The position numbers were made by a program, and so were the translations under genes. Shown here in pieces: positions 1-6,895 of a DNA stretch of 11,637 nt (positions within the stretch are counted from its first letter, which is position 1; the number at the start of each line of letters is the position of its first letter). The notes under the pieces were generated by a model. That model worked only from the letters and a program-made list of their open reading frames with translations. It was not told the DNA's origin and ran no database searches. The DNA comes from DASVLX01 sp035552275 (lineage in GTDB: Bacteria > Actinomycetota > Actinomycetes > Mycobacteriales > Pseudonocardiaceae). The stretch covers positions 1 to 11,637 of the forward strand of contig DASZLR010000037.1 of assembly GCA_035552275.1 (NCBI GenBank). Direction: 5' to 3'.

Positions 1-739
1 ATGCCTTGGTCTCCTCCGGGGTCTTGGCCGGCTCAGTCGCCGCGCCGGCCGCCGACTTGCGCGAGCGGGTCAGCGCGCCGAGCCCGAAGCCCAGCCCGAG
101 GACGCCCACCACGAGGCCGGCGCCGCCGAGCCAGCGGGCCAAGCTGTCCGATCCGCTGGTGCTGGCCGGGGCGGCCGGCGTGGCGCTGGCGGTCGAGACG
201 AAGTCCAGTTCGGGGGCGGGGCTGTCGGGGTCGGGGCCGCCGGGTGGGGTTGGCTGGTTCCAGGTGACGACCTTGCCGTTGCTATAGGTCTGCACGGCGG
301 TGAAGATCAGTTTGTCGGTATTGGTGGGTAGGCCCTCGGTCCAGAACGAGAAGGTCTGGAAGTCGTTGGCGGGGATGCCGGCGCCGGGGTTGGCGGTCCA
401 GACGATGGAGGACACCGCCTGGGTGACGGTGTCGCTGGCCATCTTCACCGGGGTCTTGAGGTTGACCTGGTTGACCGTCGCGGTCCAGCCGGGCAGCGTC
501 GCGGGTGAGGCGTTGGACAGCGGGGTGTTCTGCGGGAAGTCCAGCTCGACCTTGGAGTAGCTGGCCGTGTCGTCCTCGTTGGGCACCCGCAGCACGAGTT
601 GCGCGTCACCGCCGGCGGTGGGCTGGTCGGGGCTGACGATGGTGACGTGCGCCGACGCGATGCCGGTGCCGAGCAGGACGAGCAGGCCGGTGGCGCCGGC
701 CGCCACGGTCGTTCGAATCAGGGTGCGACGAATCGCCAT
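1..739 (-). CDS. YcnI-family (DUF1775) exported copper-binding protein, C-terminus cut by window edge
   Basis: 246 codons are visible and no stop is reached before the window edge. Residues 1-30 form a Sec signal peptide (MAIRRTLIRT, then a hydrophobic core, ending IASA). The mature protein would begin at His31 (SAHVTIVSP). In the YcnI family this N-terminal His binds Cu(II), helped by a conserved Glu and Trp. Likely equivalents here are Glu55 in RVPNE and Trp160 in VVTW; these two are assigned by eye. The domain spans roughly 31-165, a Pro/Ser/Ala-rich linker follows, then one membrane span at about 203-223 and a basic, probably cytoplasmic tail. That makes it an outward-facing, membrane-anchored protein, probably in extracytoplasmic copper handling. 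The ATG at 739 is supported by a GGAG 8 nt upstream (748-751). The gene lies 83 bp downstream of the His-containing membrane protein and is probably cotranscribed. Family assignment is firm; the physiological role is inferred. Confidence 0.9.
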   Translation of the reverse strand, partial: MAIRRTLIRTTVAAGATGLLVLLGTGIASAHVTIVSPDQPTAGGDAQLVLRVPNEDDTASYSKVELDFPQNTPLSNASPATLPGWTATVNQVNLKTPVKMASDTVTQAVSSIVWTANPGAGIPANDFQTFSFWTEGLPTNTDKLIFTAVQTYSNGKVVTWNQPTPPGGPDPDSPAPELDFVSTASATPAAPASTSGSDSLARWLGGAGLVVGVLGLGFGLGALTRSRKSAAGAATEPAKTPEETKA

Positions 740-793
740 GATGGGTTCTCCGGGGTAGGGATGGGGGACCTACGGGCGGGCACGGGTCAACTG

Positions 794-828
794 GAGTGAC
801 CGGCCGGGCACGCCCGTGCCGGTCACTC
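794..828 (-). terminator. Strong hairpin overlapping the stop codon of the upstream membrane-protein gene
   Basis: An 11-bp perfect inverted repeat (794-804 with 818-828, gagtgaccggc/gccggtcactc) encloses a further cggg/cccg pairing in the loop. The stop codon of the membrane-protein gene (823-825) lies in one arm. There is no T-run on the minus strand after it, so it is not a canonical intrinsic terminator. It could attenuate read-through into the YcnI-like gene or protect the mRNA 3' end. Confidence 0.45.
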
Positions 829-1374
829 GCCGCAGAACTCCGGTGGCCCGCGCCGGGCGCGGCTGCGTCGCAGCAGTACCTCGCGCACCCGGTCGGTTGG
901 CGCCGCGCCCGGGACTGGCGGCCGCGGAGGCGCGTACCGCACGGGTAGGGGCTTGAGTCGGCGCGGCAGCAGCATCGACCAGACGGCGGCGAGCACGAAG
1001 ATCGCCGAGTCCGCCTTGGTGAGCACCACCGCCGCCAGCAGCACGGCCACGACGTGGCCGGCGAGCATCAGGGTCGGGTCCACCCGGCCGGCGGTCATCC
1101 CGGCGGACGTCGCCGCCGTGGTGAGCAGCAGGTGCATGCCGAGGTGCGAGCCGCCCAGCGTGACCAGCATGCCCAGCCGGCTGAGCCGCTTACCGGCCAG
1201 CGCGACGCCGACCGCCGCGACCACGAGGGTCAGCAGCACGGTCAGCCCGGTGTCCGGCAGTCCGCCACCGGCCACGGCGTGCGCGGAGACCGCGAGCCCG
1301 GCCGAGGTCACGGCCATGAGGACGCCGCGCAGCACGCGCAGTGTCCCCCTGGTGGCGGTGAGCGGAACGGTCAC
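823..1374 (-). CDS. Polytopic membrane protein with spaced histidines, partner of the YcnI-like gene
   Basis: 183 aa. Hydrophobic segments at about 14-34, 42-60, 66-86 and 100-136 (the last could be two spans) suggest four or five membrane helices. A Pro/Arg-rich cytoplasmic-looking tail follows (about 137-183). Histidines sit inside or at the edge of helices: His32 (SAHAVAGGG), His77 and His81 with Met80 (GSHLGMH) and His107 (AGHVV). That is a plausible metal-ligand or haem-ligand set. I recall similar proteins beside YcnI-type genes in actinobacteria but know no named family, so a role in copper transport or delivery is inferred from context and the histidines. The start is GTG at 1374. No Shine-Dalgarno is visible, but a TAGGCT box lies 8 nt upstream (1383-1388, minus strand), which fits a leaderless transcript. 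Confidence 0.8.
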   Translation of the reverse strand: MTVPLTATRGTLRVLRGVLMAVTSAGLAVSAHAVAGGGLPDTGLTVLLTLVVAAVGVALAGKRLSRLGMLVTLGGSHLGMHLLLTTAATSAGMTAGRVDPTLMLAGHVVAVLLAAVVLTKADSAIFVLAAVWSMLLPRRLKPLPVRYAPPRPPVPGAAPTDRVREVLLRRSRARRGPPEFCGE

Positions 1375-1382
1375 GGTGGAAG

Positions 1383-1388
1383 AGCCTA
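1383..1388 (-). promoter_or_regulatory. Candidate -10 box (TAGGCT) for leaderless expression of the membrane-protein gene
   Basis: TAGGCT matches TANNNT and ends 8 nt before the GTG at 1374, so transcription would start at or next to the start codon. No convincing -35 hexamer is found at 16-19 bp, so support rests on the -10 position and the missing Shine-Dalgarno. Confidence 0.3.
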
Positions 1389-1545
1389 AGCCCGCGGATG
1401 TTCTGTCCGGGTCACAAGTTCATCCGACTGTGTGAATCCCACGGTACGGACAACTCACTGTGATAATGGCGGGTAAGTGCGTTGTAACGATCAGCCACCC
1501 GCCGGTGTCCGAAGTGCGCATTACCCCCGTGTCGGACCCTGTGCA

Positions 1546-1551
1546 TAAAGT
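1546..1551 (+). promoter_or_regulatory. Candidate -10 box (TAAAGT) for leaderless expression of the nuclease gene
   Basis: TAAAGT ends 8 nt before the GTG at 1560, and an in-frame TGA at 1554-1556 rules out any earlier start. There is no Shine-Dalgarno. A weak TTACCC lies at 1521-1526 with a long 19-bp spacer. The 1375-1559 gap therefore appears to carry two divergent promoters, for this gene and for the membrane-protein gene. Confidence 0.35.
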
Positions 1552-1559
1552 GGTGAATC

Positions 1560-3299
1560 GTGAAGGAAGCGGTGCTGCTCGATGCTGGGGTTGTCACGCG
1601 TTGCCGGCGTCGGGTGCACCTGGAGCACGATCCGACCATGGTCGACGCGCCGCAGGCGCCCCCCGACCCGGCCGCCGGCCAACGACAGTCTGACGCCGCC
1701 GAGCACCGGCTGCGAGTGCGCGGCACGCTGGCCGCCCTGCACGGGGCCGACTGGGTGGACGTCCCGGCCACGCCGGAGACCACCGCCGCCGAGGCCGAAC
1801 AGGCCACCCTCGCCGCGATGCGCGCCGGTGCCAAATTCATCGGCAACGCCCGGCTGCCGATCGACCGCGCCGGGGGTCGACGGGGTCGGATCGACCTGCT
1901 GATCCGAGCCGACGGTCCGGCCGTCGTCGGGTCAGGGCAGTTCGGCTACCGGCCGGTGCTGGTGGTCCGGCACAAGATCACCGATCCGGGCAGCGGGGCC
2001 CGGACGTCCCCGCTGCTCTCGCCGTCACCGGGGCGGAGCCGGATCGATCAGACGCACAAGCCGCGATCGCAGCCACGCGACCAGCTTCGTCTCGCGCACC
2101 TCACGCATATGTTGCGCGCCTGCGGTTTCGCCGCGCCCGGCCGCGCGCTCGGCGGGGTGATCGGGGTGGACGCGGACCTGGTGCTCTGGCACGACCTGGA
2201 GGCGCCGACCTGGCCCGGCGGCCGCACCGCGCTGGGCGAGTACGACCTCCGGTTCGCCGACCGGCTCGCGGTGGCTCGGGCGGCCGCGGCCGGCGAACCG
2301 GCACTGGCCCAGCCCTCCCGCATCCTGGACTGCCGGAGCTGCCCCTGGTGGCCGGTGTGCGGGGCGGCCCTGGCGGCTGCCCGCGATGTCAGCCTGGTGC
2401 TGCGCGGTGAGGACGCGAACGCCTTGCGCCAGGCCGGGGTGCGTACGGTGGACGAGCTGGCCGCCGTCGATCCCGCCGGGCCGGCGCCGGCCACCCTGGT
2501 CGGCGCGCCGCTGCCGGACGCCGTCGCGCTGGCCCGCGCCTGGCTGGCCGACCTGGCCCTGGTGCGCCGGACGGTCGACGTGCCGGTGCCGCGCGGCGAC
2601 GTCGAGCTGGACATCGACATGGAGAGCTTCGGCGACTCCGGCGCGTATCTGTGGGGGTGCCTGCTGTCCGGTGTGGACATCGGATTCGGCAAGGGGTACC
2701 GCCCGTTCGTCACCTGGCAGCCACTGCCCACAGTGGACGAGGCGCGGTCGTTCGCGGAATTCTGGGCCTGGCTCAAGGAGATTCGCGCCGCTGCCCGGCG
2801 GCGTGGGCTGACCTTCCGCGCCTACTGCTACAACGAGCTGGCCGAGAACCGCTGGCTGCTGGCCTCGGCGGACCGGTTCGCCGGCCGGCCCGGCGTGCCC
2901 AGCCGGGTCGAGGTGCGGGAGTTCATCAACTCCGACGACTGGGTCGACCTGTTCCGAGTGGTGTCCACGAATTTCCTGTGCCCCCGCGGCAAAGGACTGA
3001 AGACGGTCGCCCCGGTGGCCGGCTTCGCCTGGCGCGATCCGCACGCCAGCGGCGAGAACTCGATGCGCTGGTACCGCGACGCGGTCGCGCTGGACGGCGG
3101 CGAGCCGCGACTGGACCAGCGGCAGCGGCTGTTGGAGTACAACGAGGACGATGTGCGGGCCACCTGGGCGCTGCGCGGGTGGATGTCCTCGGCCGCCGTC
3201 ACCGAACTGCCCTACCTGGCCGAACTCCTCAGCCGGCCGACGCCGAACGGCGCGATCCTCAACGGGGCGGCATCCGCAGCGCGCCGTCCATCCGGATGA
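1560..3299 (+). CDS. TM0106-family RecB-like nuclease with RNase H-like C-terminal domain and Fe-S cysteines
   Basis: 579 aa. The N-terminal half (about 1-275) resembles a RecB/Cas4-type nuclease. It has Cys15 near the start and a C-x2-C-x5-C cluster (Cys258, Cys261, Cys267); this spacing binds a 4Fe-4S cluster in AddB and Cas4 relatives. Asp112 in GRIDLL and Lys139 in VRHK fit the nuclease active-site motifs. A helix-hairpin-helix-like stretch follows (about 285-325). The C-terminal half (about 345-545) looks like a DEDD exonuclease/RNase H fold: DIDME at 351-355, YNE at 424-426 and YNEDD at 527-531. The known family is linked to DNA processing, but its substrate is uncertain. The GTG start follows an in-frame stop directly and no Shine-Dalgarno is visible. 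The gene stands alone on the plus strand, and its last 41 bp overlap the convergent SDR gene. Confidence 0.88.
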   Translation: MKEAVLLDAGVVTRCRRRVHLEHDPTMVDAPQAPPDPAAGQRQSDAAEHRLRVRGTLAALHGADWVDVPATPETTAAEAEQATLAAMRAGAKFIGNARLPIDRAGGRRGRIDLLIRADGPAVVGSGQFGYRPVLVVRHKITDPGSGARTSPLLSPSPGRSRIDQTHKPRSQPRDQLRLAHLTHMLRACGFAAPGRALGGVIGVDADLVLWHDLEAPTWPGGRTALGEYDLRFADRLAVARAAAAGEPALAQPSRILDCRSCPWWPVCGAALAAARDVSLVLRGEDANALRQAGVRTVDELAAVDPAGPAPATLVGAPLPDAVALARAWLADLALVRRTVDVPVPRGDVELDIDMESFGDSGAYLWGCLLSGVDIGFGKGYRPFVTWQPLPTVDEARSFAEFWAWLKEIRAAARRRGLTFRAYCYNELAENRWLLASADRFAGRPGVPSRVEVREFINSDDWVDLFRVVSTNFLCPRGKGLKTVAPVAGFAWRDPHASGENSMRWYRDAVALDGGEPRLDQRQRLLEYNEDDVRATWALRGWMSSAAVTELPYLAELLSRPTPNGAILNGAASAARRPSG

Positions 3300-4017
3300 T
3301 CTCGCCGTTGAGGTAGTCGTGCTCGATGATCGAGACGGCGAGCTGGGCGTACTCGTCCGGCCGGGCCAGCCGCTTCGGGAACGGCACGCCTTCGGCGAGG
3401 CCGGCGCGGAACTCGTCGGAGACGCCGGCCAGCATCGGGGTGTCCACCAGGCCGGGCGCGATCGTCATCACCCGGATGCCGTGCTGAGCCAGGTCCCGGG
3501 CGGCCGGCAGGGTCAACGCCGCGACGCCGCCCTTGGACGAGGCGTACGCGGCCTGGCCGACCTGTCCGTCGAACGCGGCCACCGAGGCGGTGTTGATCAC
3601 CACGCCGCGCTGGCCGTCGTCGGTCGGCTCGGTCGCGGCGATGGCCTCGGCGGCCAGCCGCAGGACGTTGAACGTGCCGATCAGGTTGATCTCGATGACC
3701 TTGCGGTACACGTCGAGATCGTGCGGCCCCTTCTTGGACAGCACCCGGCCGGCGGTGCCGACGCCGGCGCAGCTCACCGCGATCCGCAACGGGAGGCCGG
3801 ATTCGGCGGCGGCGCGCACCGCGGCCGACACCTGCTCGGCATCGGTGACATCGGCGGGCAGATAGCTGATGCCAGGTGCCTCATCGGCTTTGGCGATGGC
3901 GCCCGGCAGGTCCAGGCCGAACACCCGGACACCCCGCTTCGCCAGCGCCGCGGCGGTCGCGCCGCCCAGACCGGATGCGGCGCCCGTCACGATCGCCGCC
4001 GTCTCACTGATCCGCAT
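3259..4017 (-). CDS. HSD10-like short-chain dehydrogenase (probable NAD-dependent 3-hydroxyacyl-CoA dehydrogenase)
   Basis: 252 aa, the normal length for a classical SDR. Residues 11-18 (TGAASGLG) form the nucleotide-binding glycine motif. Asp36 at the end of beta-2 predicts NAD(H) over NADP(H). Asn111 (INLIG), Ser145 (NTAS), Tyr158 and Lys162 (YASSK) form the catalytic tetrad, and SCAG at 82-85 replaces the usual NNAG. The segments FDGQVGQAAYASSKGG and APGLVDTPML are typical of HSD17B10-like type II 3-hydroxyacyl-CoA dehydrogenases. These oxidise 3-hydroxyacyl-CoA, including 2-methyl-3-hydroxybutyryl-CoA, in fatty-acid and branched-chain degradation. The ATG at 4017 is the only start that gives a normal SDR N-terminus. 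It lies 14 bp after the phosphotransferase stop, with a TAGTAT box 7 nt upstream, so it may have its own leaderless promoter as well as operon read-through. Exact acyl substrate is unknown. Confidence 0.93.
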   Translation of the reverse strand: MRISETAAIVTGAASGLGGATAAALAKRGVRVFGLDLPGAIAKADEAPGISYLPADVTDAEQVSAAVRAAAESGLPLRIAVSCAGVGTAGRVLSKKGPHDLDVYRKVIEINLIGTFNVLRLAAEAIAATEPTDDGQRGVVINTASVAAFDGQVGQAAYASSKGGVAALTLPAARDLAQHGIRVMTIAPGLVDTPMLAGVSDEFRAGLAEGVPFPKRLARPDEYAQLAVSIIEHDYLNGEIIRMDGALRMPPR

Positions 4018-4024
4018 GCCGCGA

Positions 4025-4030
4025 ATACTA
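4025..4030 (-). promoter_or_regulatory. Candidate -10 box (TAGTAT) just upstream of the SDR gene
   Basis: TAGTAT fits TANNNT and ends 7 nt before the ATG at 4017, lying within the short gap after the phosphotransferase stop codon. There is no Shine-Dalgarno and no convincing -35. It suggests a leaderless internal promoter that would uncouple the dehydrogenase from the XRE-APH pair. Confidence 0.35.
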
Positions 4031-4031
4031 C

Positions 4032-4961
4032 TTACCGGTAACGGGACCAGCCGCCGCTGGTGTCGCCGGCCCGCACACTGGCCAGCCGGCGGCGCAGCTC
4101 GGCGCGGACCGACGGATTGCTGCGCAGGATCGGCAGCACGCTCGTCACCAGCTTCAGTTCGCGGACATCGCGGAGCACCGCGAAGCCGGACCAGCGGGTC
4201 ACGTCGAAGTCGTACGCCTCGACCAACTGCCGATAGGCGTGCCGGGAGCCGCCGAAGCGGTGCTGGCCGACCGGCAACGGGGTCAGGTCCCATTCCGGCG
4301 GGCCGAGGCAGGTGGAGTCGAAGTCGCAGAGCACCGGGCCGTCCGGACCGGGGATGAGATTTCCCAGGTGGGCGTCGCCGTGCACCACGCACGCGGCGAG
4401 CGGAAACCGCAGTGCGGCGAGCCGCCCGGCCAGTTCGTCGCAGCGATCGCGCAGGAAGGCCCGGTCGCCGGCGGCCAGCTCCTCCGCATCGCCCAGGCGT
4501 CGGCGAACATCGTCCAGCGGCGCCCATTCGGGCAGCTCAAACGCCGGTTGGGGCAGCGTGTGCAGCCGGCGCAGCAGTTCGCCGAGGTCTCGGCCGGTCG
4601 GCCGGCGACGCACTGTGGGCACCCGCTGCCAGACGGTGGCCAGATGCTCGCCGACCGCGACCGGCTGACGCAGGCCGGGCAGTAGCCGCACCGCCGGCAC
4701 CTCGTGCTCGGCCAGCCAGTGCGCCACCCGGACGACCTTGTGCGCCCGGTGCCGCAGCGCCGGCGATCCGGCGATCCGCACCACCACGGGTTGGTGCGCC
4801 AGTCGGAAAACCGCGTTGACGGTGAACTTCACCAGCCGGGCGCCACGGTGGTCCAAGCCGGCCCGGGAGCACACCTCGGCCAGCACCGGGGCCAGTTTCT
4901 CCCTGGTGAACCGGCCGTCGATCCGCTCGCGGCCCGGTGTTGTCGCCGTTGATGTGCTCAT
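4032..4961 (-). CDS. APH-fold phosphotransferase (aminoglycoside phosphotransferase/choline kinase superfamily)
   Basis: 309 aa. The catalytic loop is VVHGDAHLGNL: His194, catalytic Asp196 and Asn201. The metal-binding motif is DFD at 213-215, followed by the typical PPEWDL. The N-lobe runs from about 15 to 110, with TVNAVFRL and a VVVRIA strand where the ATP-contacting region is expected. The fold transfers phosphate from ATP to small molecules such as sugars, choline-like compounds or aminoglycosides. The substrate cannot be read from the sequence, and the neighbours do not suggest antibiotic resistance. The gene lies 33 bp behind the XRE-TPR regulator in the same direction, so the two are very likely cotranscribed. 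The kinase may therefore serve whatever the regulator senses. The ATG at 4961 lacks a strong Shine-Dalgarno; translation may rely on coupling. Confidence 0.88.
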   Translation of the reverse strand: MSTSTATTPGRERIDGRFTREKLAPVLAEVCSRAGLDHRGARLVKFTVNAVFRLAHQPVVVRIAGSPALRHRAHKVVRVAHWLAEHEVPAVRLLPGLRQPVAVGEHLATVWQRVPTVRRRPTGRDLGELLRRLHTLPQPAFELPEWAPLDDVRRRLGDAEELAAGDRAFLRDRCDELAGRLAALRFPLAACVVHGDAHLGNLIPGPDGPVLCDFDSTCLGPPEWDLTPLPVGQHRFGGSRHAYRQLVEAYDFDVTRWSGFAVLRDVRELKLVTSVLPILRSNPSVRAELRRRLASVRAGDTSGGWSRYR

Positions 4962-4994
4962 CGTCGCGCCCGTCGAGGCGTCGCTTGCTGGGGG

Positions 4995-6365
4995 TCAGGT
5001 GGACAGGAACTTGTCGATCCGCTCCGACAATGTGCGCGCGTCGGAGTTGTTGTGTCGGCGGTCGGCCTCGGTCTTCAGCGGCCTGATCCGGCTCTTGGTG
5101 CGCACCGAGCTGATCGTCTCGGCCAGGTCGACGGCGTGCCGGCCGACCCGCGCGCCGTGGTCGACGTCGCCGTCCAGCAGGTGGTTGGTGGCCAGCATGG
5201 ACAGGTTGAAGGCCTTGCTGCGGGCCATGTCGTCGCCATAGGAGGCCAGCGCCTTGCTCAATGCCGGGATGGCGAACTTGGTGTGCTTCTTGTCCACCGA
5301 CAGTGCCAGCACGCTGTGCACGGTGCCGACCATGGCGTGCAGATCGGGCTCCTGGAAGAACTTCACCCAGGAGTCGGCGTTCTCGGTGTCCGCCCGCTCG
5401 AACTCCGAGCGGGTCCGGTTGATCAGCTTGAGGGCCTGACTCTCGTTGCCCATCGCCGCGTACGCCCACGCCTCGTTGGCGCAGAGCACCGCGACGGCCA
5501 GCTCGGAACCGGCCTCCTGGGCCGCGATCTGGCCGAGCTGGAACAGCTTGAGCGCGGCCTCGTGCTCGTCCTGGTGCAGATAGACCCGGCCCATCCGGTA
5601 CAGGATGTTGGCCACCAACGGGTCGTTGTGGCCGGCCCGGGCCAGCTCCAGGGCATGCCCGAAGTGGGTGCGCGCCACGTCCAGCAGACCGCTGTCGAAG
5701 GATGTCCAGCCGGCCAGGTTGTGCAGGTCGGCCAGCGCGACATAGAGCCGGCTGCGCACCGGTTCGGTCGCGTTGGCGGACAACATCTGCTGCCCCCAGG
5801 ACAGCTGGGCCACCACCGCGTCGCGGCAGAAGCCGCCGCCATACTGGTAGTCCAGCGCGCGCAACGCCTTGGTCGCGGCCTCCACCTGCCGGACGTCGGT
5901 CACCCCGATCTGCCCCGGCGCCGGGGCCCGCGCCGGCGCGGCGACCCAGGACTCGGTCTCCCGCCCCATCCCGGTCGCGCCCACCGTCACGGCCGCGGCG
6001 TGCGCGAGGAACCTCCGCCGCTTCACCTGCTCGTCCACCTCCGGCTGCGGGTCAATCCCCGTCGTCGCGACCCGGACCTGTGTGGCCGAGTCGTACGCGA
6101 GGCCCATGTAGCCCCTCGGGATCTTCAGACCGTCGGCGATTCTGGCCAGCACGTCGTAGGCCATCACCTGGCGACCCTTGAGGATCTCCGATACTTCGGA
6201 CTGTGACTGGCCGGTGACAGCGGCGATATGCCGCTGGGACACGCCCTGCATCCGCAGCAGTCGGTACACCGCACTGATGTCCCGCGCCGCGAGCGAGTCC
6301 TGCATCTCGCGCGTTTCCCAGGTGTCCGGTGTAACAAGGGAACCCTGCGCGCCGATGTTATTCAA
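4995..6365 (-). CDS. XRE-family HTH regulator with C-terminal TPR-like repeats
   Basis: 456 aa. Residues about 31-90 form an XRE/Cro-type helix-turn-helix (GVSQRHIAAVTGQSQSEVSE as the DNA-reading part, then GYMGLAYD). A linker at 115-133 reads KRRRFLAHAAAVTVGATGM and resembles a twin-arginine motif plus hydrophobic run. The remainder (about 155-455) is helical and has tetratricopeptide-type repeats, for example DPLVANILYRMGRVYLHQDE and LAVAVLCANEAWAYAAMGN. HTH plus TPR is the architecture of RRNPP regulators in Firmicutes, where the TPR part binds peptides; similar actinobacterial proteins are mostly uncharacterised. The start is TTG at 6365, chosen because GAGGGGG lies 5 nt upstream (6371-6377). 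The gene heads the minus-strand set with the phosphotransferase and faces two small genes across a 218-bp divergent region, which it may control. Confidence 0.9.
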   Translation of the reverse strand: MNNIGAQGSLVTPDTWETREMQDSLAARDISAVYRLLRMQGVSQRHIAAVTGQSQSEVSEILKGRQVMAYDVLARIADGLKIPRGYMGLAYDSATQVRVATTGIDPQPEVDEQVKRRRFLAHAAAVTVGATGMGRETESWVAAPARAPAPGQIGVTDVRQVEAATKALRALDYQYGGGFCRDAVVAQLSWGQQMLSANATEPVRSRLYVALADLHNLAGWTSFDSGLLDVARTHFGHALELARAGHNDPLVANILYRMGRVYLHQDEHEAALKLFQLGQIAAQEAGSELAVAVLCANEAWAYAAMGNESQALKLINRTRSEFERADTENADSWVKFFQEPDLHAMVGTVHSVLALSVDKKHTKFAIPALSKALASYGDDMARSKAFNLSMLATNHLLDGDVDHGARVGRHAVDLAETISSVRTKSRIRPLKTEADRRHNNSDARTLSERIDKFLST

Positions 6366-6583
6366 TTGCGCCCCCTCACAGTCCGTTGGGCGTCATCCGA
6401 AGAGTAGAGGCAGTCGACCTGATCAGAGAAGTATGAACCTGGTGGGTTGATCGGCCGCGCCGAACTGGCATTGACCGTTTGGCGTGAGACGCACACCGGC
6501 CGGCGCTATGACGCCCCACAGGAGGTTTGCAGGTTTCAGTCTGGACTCCCGAACAGCGGTGAGCCAGGAAGGAAGCGACGGAG
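6366..6583. promoter_or_regulatory. Divergent regulatory region between the XRE-TPR gene and the small-protein pair
   Basis: This 218-bp stretch must hold both promoters. On the minus strand TACTCT (6401-6406) is a possible -10 for the XRE gene, without a good -35. On the plus strand TTGACC (6471-6476) is a good -35 hexamer, but no -10 stands at the right spacing. The perfect palindrome CTGATCAG (6419-6426) lies between them and could be an operator core. I see no gene here. Confidence 0.4.
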
Positions 6584-6895
6584 TTGGATCTGCCAGAACC
6601 GGTGGCGAACGTGGCGTTGCGCGACGTCGCCCTCGCGGGGCGTACGACCCGGCGCTTCGACACGGCCCTGGGCGCCAGGGTAAATCTCGACGGAGGGCCG
6701 GCAGATTCGCCACAATGGCGGATACCCTGCCAGGACGTGGCGAACCGCAGCCGGTACGTCACGCTGTTCGTCGAACACGGCAGGGTGGTGTTGGTCGGCC
6801 CGCCCGGTGAGACGGCGACCTTCTCGGCTGGTCAGTTGATCGAGCTGAGCACGGCCCTGCGGCAAGCCGCCGATGAGGCGGAAAGGCAACGGTGA
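6584..6895 (+). CDS. Small conserved actinomycete protein of unknown function
   Basis: 103 aa, soluble, with no signal peptide or membrane span. Distinct stretches are ALRDVALAGRTTRRFDTALG, DGGPADSPQWRIPCQDVANR and GRVVLVGPPGETATFSAGQL. They suggest a compact beta-rich core (about 20-80) and a C-terminal helix. I recall similar small proteins in actinomycetes but no function. The start is TTG at 6584, supported by a purine-rich GGAAGGAAG 8 nt upstream (6567-6575). The stop overlaps the start of the next gene by 4 bp (GTGA), so the two are translationally coupled and probably work together. It is divergent from the XRE-TPR regulator, which may regulate it. Confidence 0.8.
   Translation: MDLPEPVANVALRDVALAGRTTRRFDTALGARVNLDGGPADSPQWRIPCQDVANRSRYVTLFVEHGRVVLVGPPGETATFSAGQLIELSTALRQAADEAERQR

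Noticed and set aside
2025..3044. Long minus-strand frame opposite the nuclease gene
   Set aside because: The translation is His/Gly/Arg-rich with no recognisable motifs; the plus strand has clear nuclease motifs over the same bases.
4018..4527. Extension of the SDR reading frame to a 422-aa protein
   Set aside because: The extra 170 residues are an Arg/Pro/Gly-rich shadow of the phosphotransferase gene; the ATG at 4017 gives a standard SDR length and N-terminus.
4032..4961. Antibiotic-resistance call for the APH-fold gene
   Set aside because: The superfamily phosphorylates many small molecules and the context is regulatory; nothing points to aminoglycosides.
5052..6206. 384-aa plus-strand frame opposite the XRE-TPR gene
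   Set aside because: It is a GC-driven shadow; the HTH and TPR features on the minus strand are unambiguous.
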